A stretch of DNA of 64,000 nt from NCBI RefSeq assembly GCF_003351145.1, contig NZ_QQSV01000010.1, forward strand, positions 1 to 64,000, given 5' to 3'. The notes beneath the pieces were generated by a model. It was not told the DNA's origin. It saw only the letters and a program-made list of their open reading frames with translations, and did no database searches. This document shows positions 62,447 to 64,000 of the stretch, piece after piece. Each line of letters starts with the position of its first letter. Position 1 is the first letter of the stretch. This stretch comes from Meiothermus sp. QL-1. GTDB taxonomy: Bacteria > Deinococcota > Deinococci > Deinococcales > Thermaceae. The translations under genes were made by a program, and so were the position numbers.

Positions 62447-62477
62447 AAAAAACCCCGGCTCCAGCCTGCCTGGAGCC
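62447..62477 (-). terminator. Terminator-like hairpin abutting the thrS start codon
   Basis: Stem GGCTCCAG/CTGGAGCC with 5-nt loop (62457-62477), then GGGG and six Ts directly followed by the ATG. The stem also buries the only GGAG. It can act as an attenuator or a translational block; no T-box or antiterminator is visible in the roughly 37-nt leader. Confidence 0.7.
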
Positions 62478-62489
62478 TATCCCATCACG

Positions 62490-62518
62490 AGTCTACGCCG
62501 GGCCTCGGGGAGCGTCAA
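62490..62518 (-). promoter_or_regulatory. Promoter of thrS
   Basis: Minus strand TTGACG (62518-62513), 17-bp spacer, TAGACT (62495-62490). The -35 overlaps the stop codon of the MFS gene. Confidence 0.78.
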
Positions 62519-63738
62519 ATGGCCTCCAGCAGCTTCAAGCGTCGCCCGGCATAAAGGGCCCAGGCATAGCCCAGCGCGGCCACCAGCATGGGCCCTGCGT
62601 AGCCCACCTGGTCGGCCAGGAGACCGCCGAGCACCGGCGAGAAGGAGAGCAACCCCACAATGGTGTTTGAGAGGCCGATGTACGAGCTGCGGGCCTCAGT
62701 GGGGGCCAGGTTGACCAGATAGGTGGCGGTGCCCACCCCGATGGCCGAGAGGTAGACCCCTTGCAGGGCAAAGACCAGCCAGAAGCTGCTTGGAGGCAGG
62801 AGCAGGGCCAGCGGCGGGGTCAGGGCCCCCAGGGCTGCTCCCACCAGGATAAGGCTGCGCGAGCCGAAGCGGCGGGATAGGCGTATCCAAAACAGGTTGG
62901 AGAGCACCGAGGCCAGGGTGTAGACCATCAGGTAGAGCCCAATCTCCCCCTTATGCCCAAGGTTTCGCACCGCGTAGGCGGCGTAGAAGGGCTCGACCAT
63001 GCCGGCCAGGGCCAGCAGGACCCGCACCCTGAGGAAGCGGCGGAAGTAAAAGTCGCGAAAGGGCAGGCCAAGTGAGATTCGCTCGGGGCGGACGTGCCGG
63101 TCAGGGGGTTCCTCAATCTGGCCGAACAGGTGCCAGCCGTAGGCGAAAGCCAGGGTGCCCAGGGTGAAGAGGATGGCGTAGGGGTAGGGAAAGGGCAGGG
63201 GCAGCTCGAGCACCTGCCGCACCACGAAGCCGGCCAGGAAGGCCAGGCCCCCGCCCACCAGGTTGCGCATGGAGAAAAGGGCGGCCCGGCGTTCCATGGG
63301 GATGGTCTTGGCCACGGTTTCCCAAAAGGGCAGGCTGGAAAAACCGGTGAAGAAGCCGTTGAGCCCCAGCCCAACGACGAAAACCCAAAGCAGCAGCTCG
63401 GGCTTGTGCCCGAGGAAAAACCCGCCTAGGGCCACCATGCCCAGGCTGGCCACGCGCAAGGAGGCCATCCGTCGGTAAAGCGTGACCTTAACCGGCAGGC
63501 GGGCCACGTAGGGGGCGATGAAAACCTGGGGCACCATGGAGCCCGCAGTAAGCAGGGAGGGCAGAAGCCCCACCACCCAGTTGGCCGCTCCCAGCTTGGC
63601 AGCAAAGGAGGCCAGCACAATCGAGCCGTTGAAAAAAGCGTCCCCCAGCATCACCAGCCAGCCATTGAGCATCGCCAGACGGTAGCTTTTATCGCGGAGG
63701 TCTAGAATACCGGCCGTGTCGGTCTTGTTGCTTCCCAC
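62515..63738 (-). CDS. Major facilitator superfamily transporter
   Basis: Up to 407 aa with about 12 hydrophobic helices. MFS signs: short RDKSYRLAMLNGW lead-in, basic RLPVKVTLYRR and RLSRRFGSR loops after helices 2 and 8, duplicated six-helix halves separated by a charged loop (EEPPDRHVRPERISLG). Substrate unknown. The start is uncertain: GTG 63738 overlaps the divergent gene by 23 nt, while ATG 63672 would trim the charged N-terminus. Confidence 0.85.
   Translation of the reverse strand: MGSNKTDTAGILDLRDKSYRLAMLNGWLVMLGDAFFNGSIVLASFAAKLGAANWVVGLLPSLLTAGSMVPQVFIAPYVARLPVKVTLYRRMASLRVASLGMVALGGFFLGHKPELLLWVFVVGLGLNGFFTGFSSLPFWETVAKTIPMERRAALFSMRNLVGGGLAFLAGFVVRQVLELPLPFPYPYAILFTLGTLAFAYGWHLFGQIEEPPDRHVRPERISLGLPFRDFYFRRFLRVRVLLALAGMVEPFYAAYAVRNLGHKGEIGLYLMVYTLASVLSNLFWIRLSRRFGSRSLILVGAALGALTPPLALLLPPSSFWLVFALQGVYLSAIGVGTATYLVNLAPTEARSSYIGLSNTIVGLLSFSPVLGGLLADQVGYAGPMLVAALGYAWALYAGRRLKLLEAI
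63703..63708 (+). promoter_or_regulatory. -10 box of the gene at the window end
   Basis: TAGAAT, 7 nt before GTG 63716; leaderless spacing. Confidence 0.5.
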
Positions 63739-64000
63739 CCTGGGCCCCTTTCACATCCTGCATCCCCGCTACAACGGGGTGACGGTGCTGGAGCTGGCGC
63801 GGCAGCACCAGCCCGAGGTTCTTTACCTGGCCTCCTACGCTCCAGAAGAGCTGGCCGCCCAGAGCTGGCGCGACCAGAACGAGGTCTCATTCTTCCACGT
63901 TTTGCCCTGGGCCGAAAGGGCAGGCCTGGCCGTGGTGGCCCTGGACGAGGACCCTCATCTGCGCCAGGAGGCCCTGGCCTTCCGGGAGGCCCTGGCGCAG
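63716..64000 (+). CDS. Conserved-looking cytoplasmic protein, 3' end missing
   Basis: Open frame of 95 codons running off the window with no stop. Begins VSVLLLPTLGPFHILHPRYNG and contains QPEVLYLASYAPEELAAQSWRDQNEVSFFHVLPWAERAG-like sequence with codon use matching the neighbours (G/C in third positions). The start is supported by a TAGAAT box at a leaderless distance. No family recognised from the visible part. Confidence 0.62.
   Translation, partial: MSVLLLPTLGPFHILHPRYNGVTVLELARQHQPEVLYLASYAPEELAAQSWRDQNEVSFFHVLPWAERAGLAVVALDEDPHLRQEALAFREALAQ

Overview
The window is GC-rich, densely packed bacterial DNA. The gene set suggests a member of the Thermaceae (Deinococcota), most like Meiothermus. 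Pointers are an EF-G-2-type GTPase, the MglBA polarity pair, a YpdA-type bacillithiol reductase, a tmRNA tag ending YALAA, and many start codons sitting 6-8 nt behind a -10 box (leaderless mRNAs). The genus is inferred; no 16S gene is present.

Layout. 1-200: the 3' end of an IS200/IS605-type tnpB with its right end; a 91-bp near-copy of that end lies at 41092-41182. 200-9300: an inactive-looking GGDEF protein, a tiny membrane protein, aconitase, a three-gene envelope/vWA operon, EF-G-2 and tRNA-Ser(GGA). 9300-17850: valS behind a T-box leader, an HD hydrolase running antisense into pdxT, sucCD, a CorC-type protein and a DgkA-type kinase.

17880-30466: the main accessory region, a 13-gene aromatic-acid uptake and catabolism cluster. 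It holds a LIV-type ABC importer (with LivG and LivF fused), a two-subunit Rieske oxygenase, an orphan 84-aa protein, a PobA-like flavin hydroxylase, a VOC-type extradiol dioxygenase, a GntR/FCD regulator, a metal-dependent hydrolase, a GalB-type hydratase, a LigK/GalC-type aldolase and a 6PGDH-fold dehydrogenase. Together they fit protocatechuate meta-cleavage to pyruvate and oxaloacetate, with unrelated families in the LigAB, LigC and LigI positions. The same palindrome (ATTGTTGACAAT) overlaps the -35 box of both predicted promoters.

30490-44190: pabBA-pabC, two Met-type tRNAs, fumC, a bacillithiol reductase, tRNA-Ser(CGA), a TilS-TadA fusion divergent from truD, mglBA, gcvT and gcvH separated by 374 nt of highly structured DNA, moxR and tsaD. 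44200-64000: secA, twin phosphoesterases, aroF-tyrA behind a textbook peptide-leader attenuator rich in Phe/Tyr/Trp codons, a PaaI-like thioesterase, tmRNA, a large vWA protein, a lipoprotein subtilase, FtsK, twin Skp-like chaperones, a small barrel protein, thrS with a terminator-like hairpin abutting its start codon, an MFS transporter and a gene cut by the window end.

The clearest regulatory discovery is the aroF attenuator (51079-51237). The clearest metabolic one is the 18-30 kb catabolic cluster. A candidate structured RNA (40947-41089) next to the IS relic is also worth attention.
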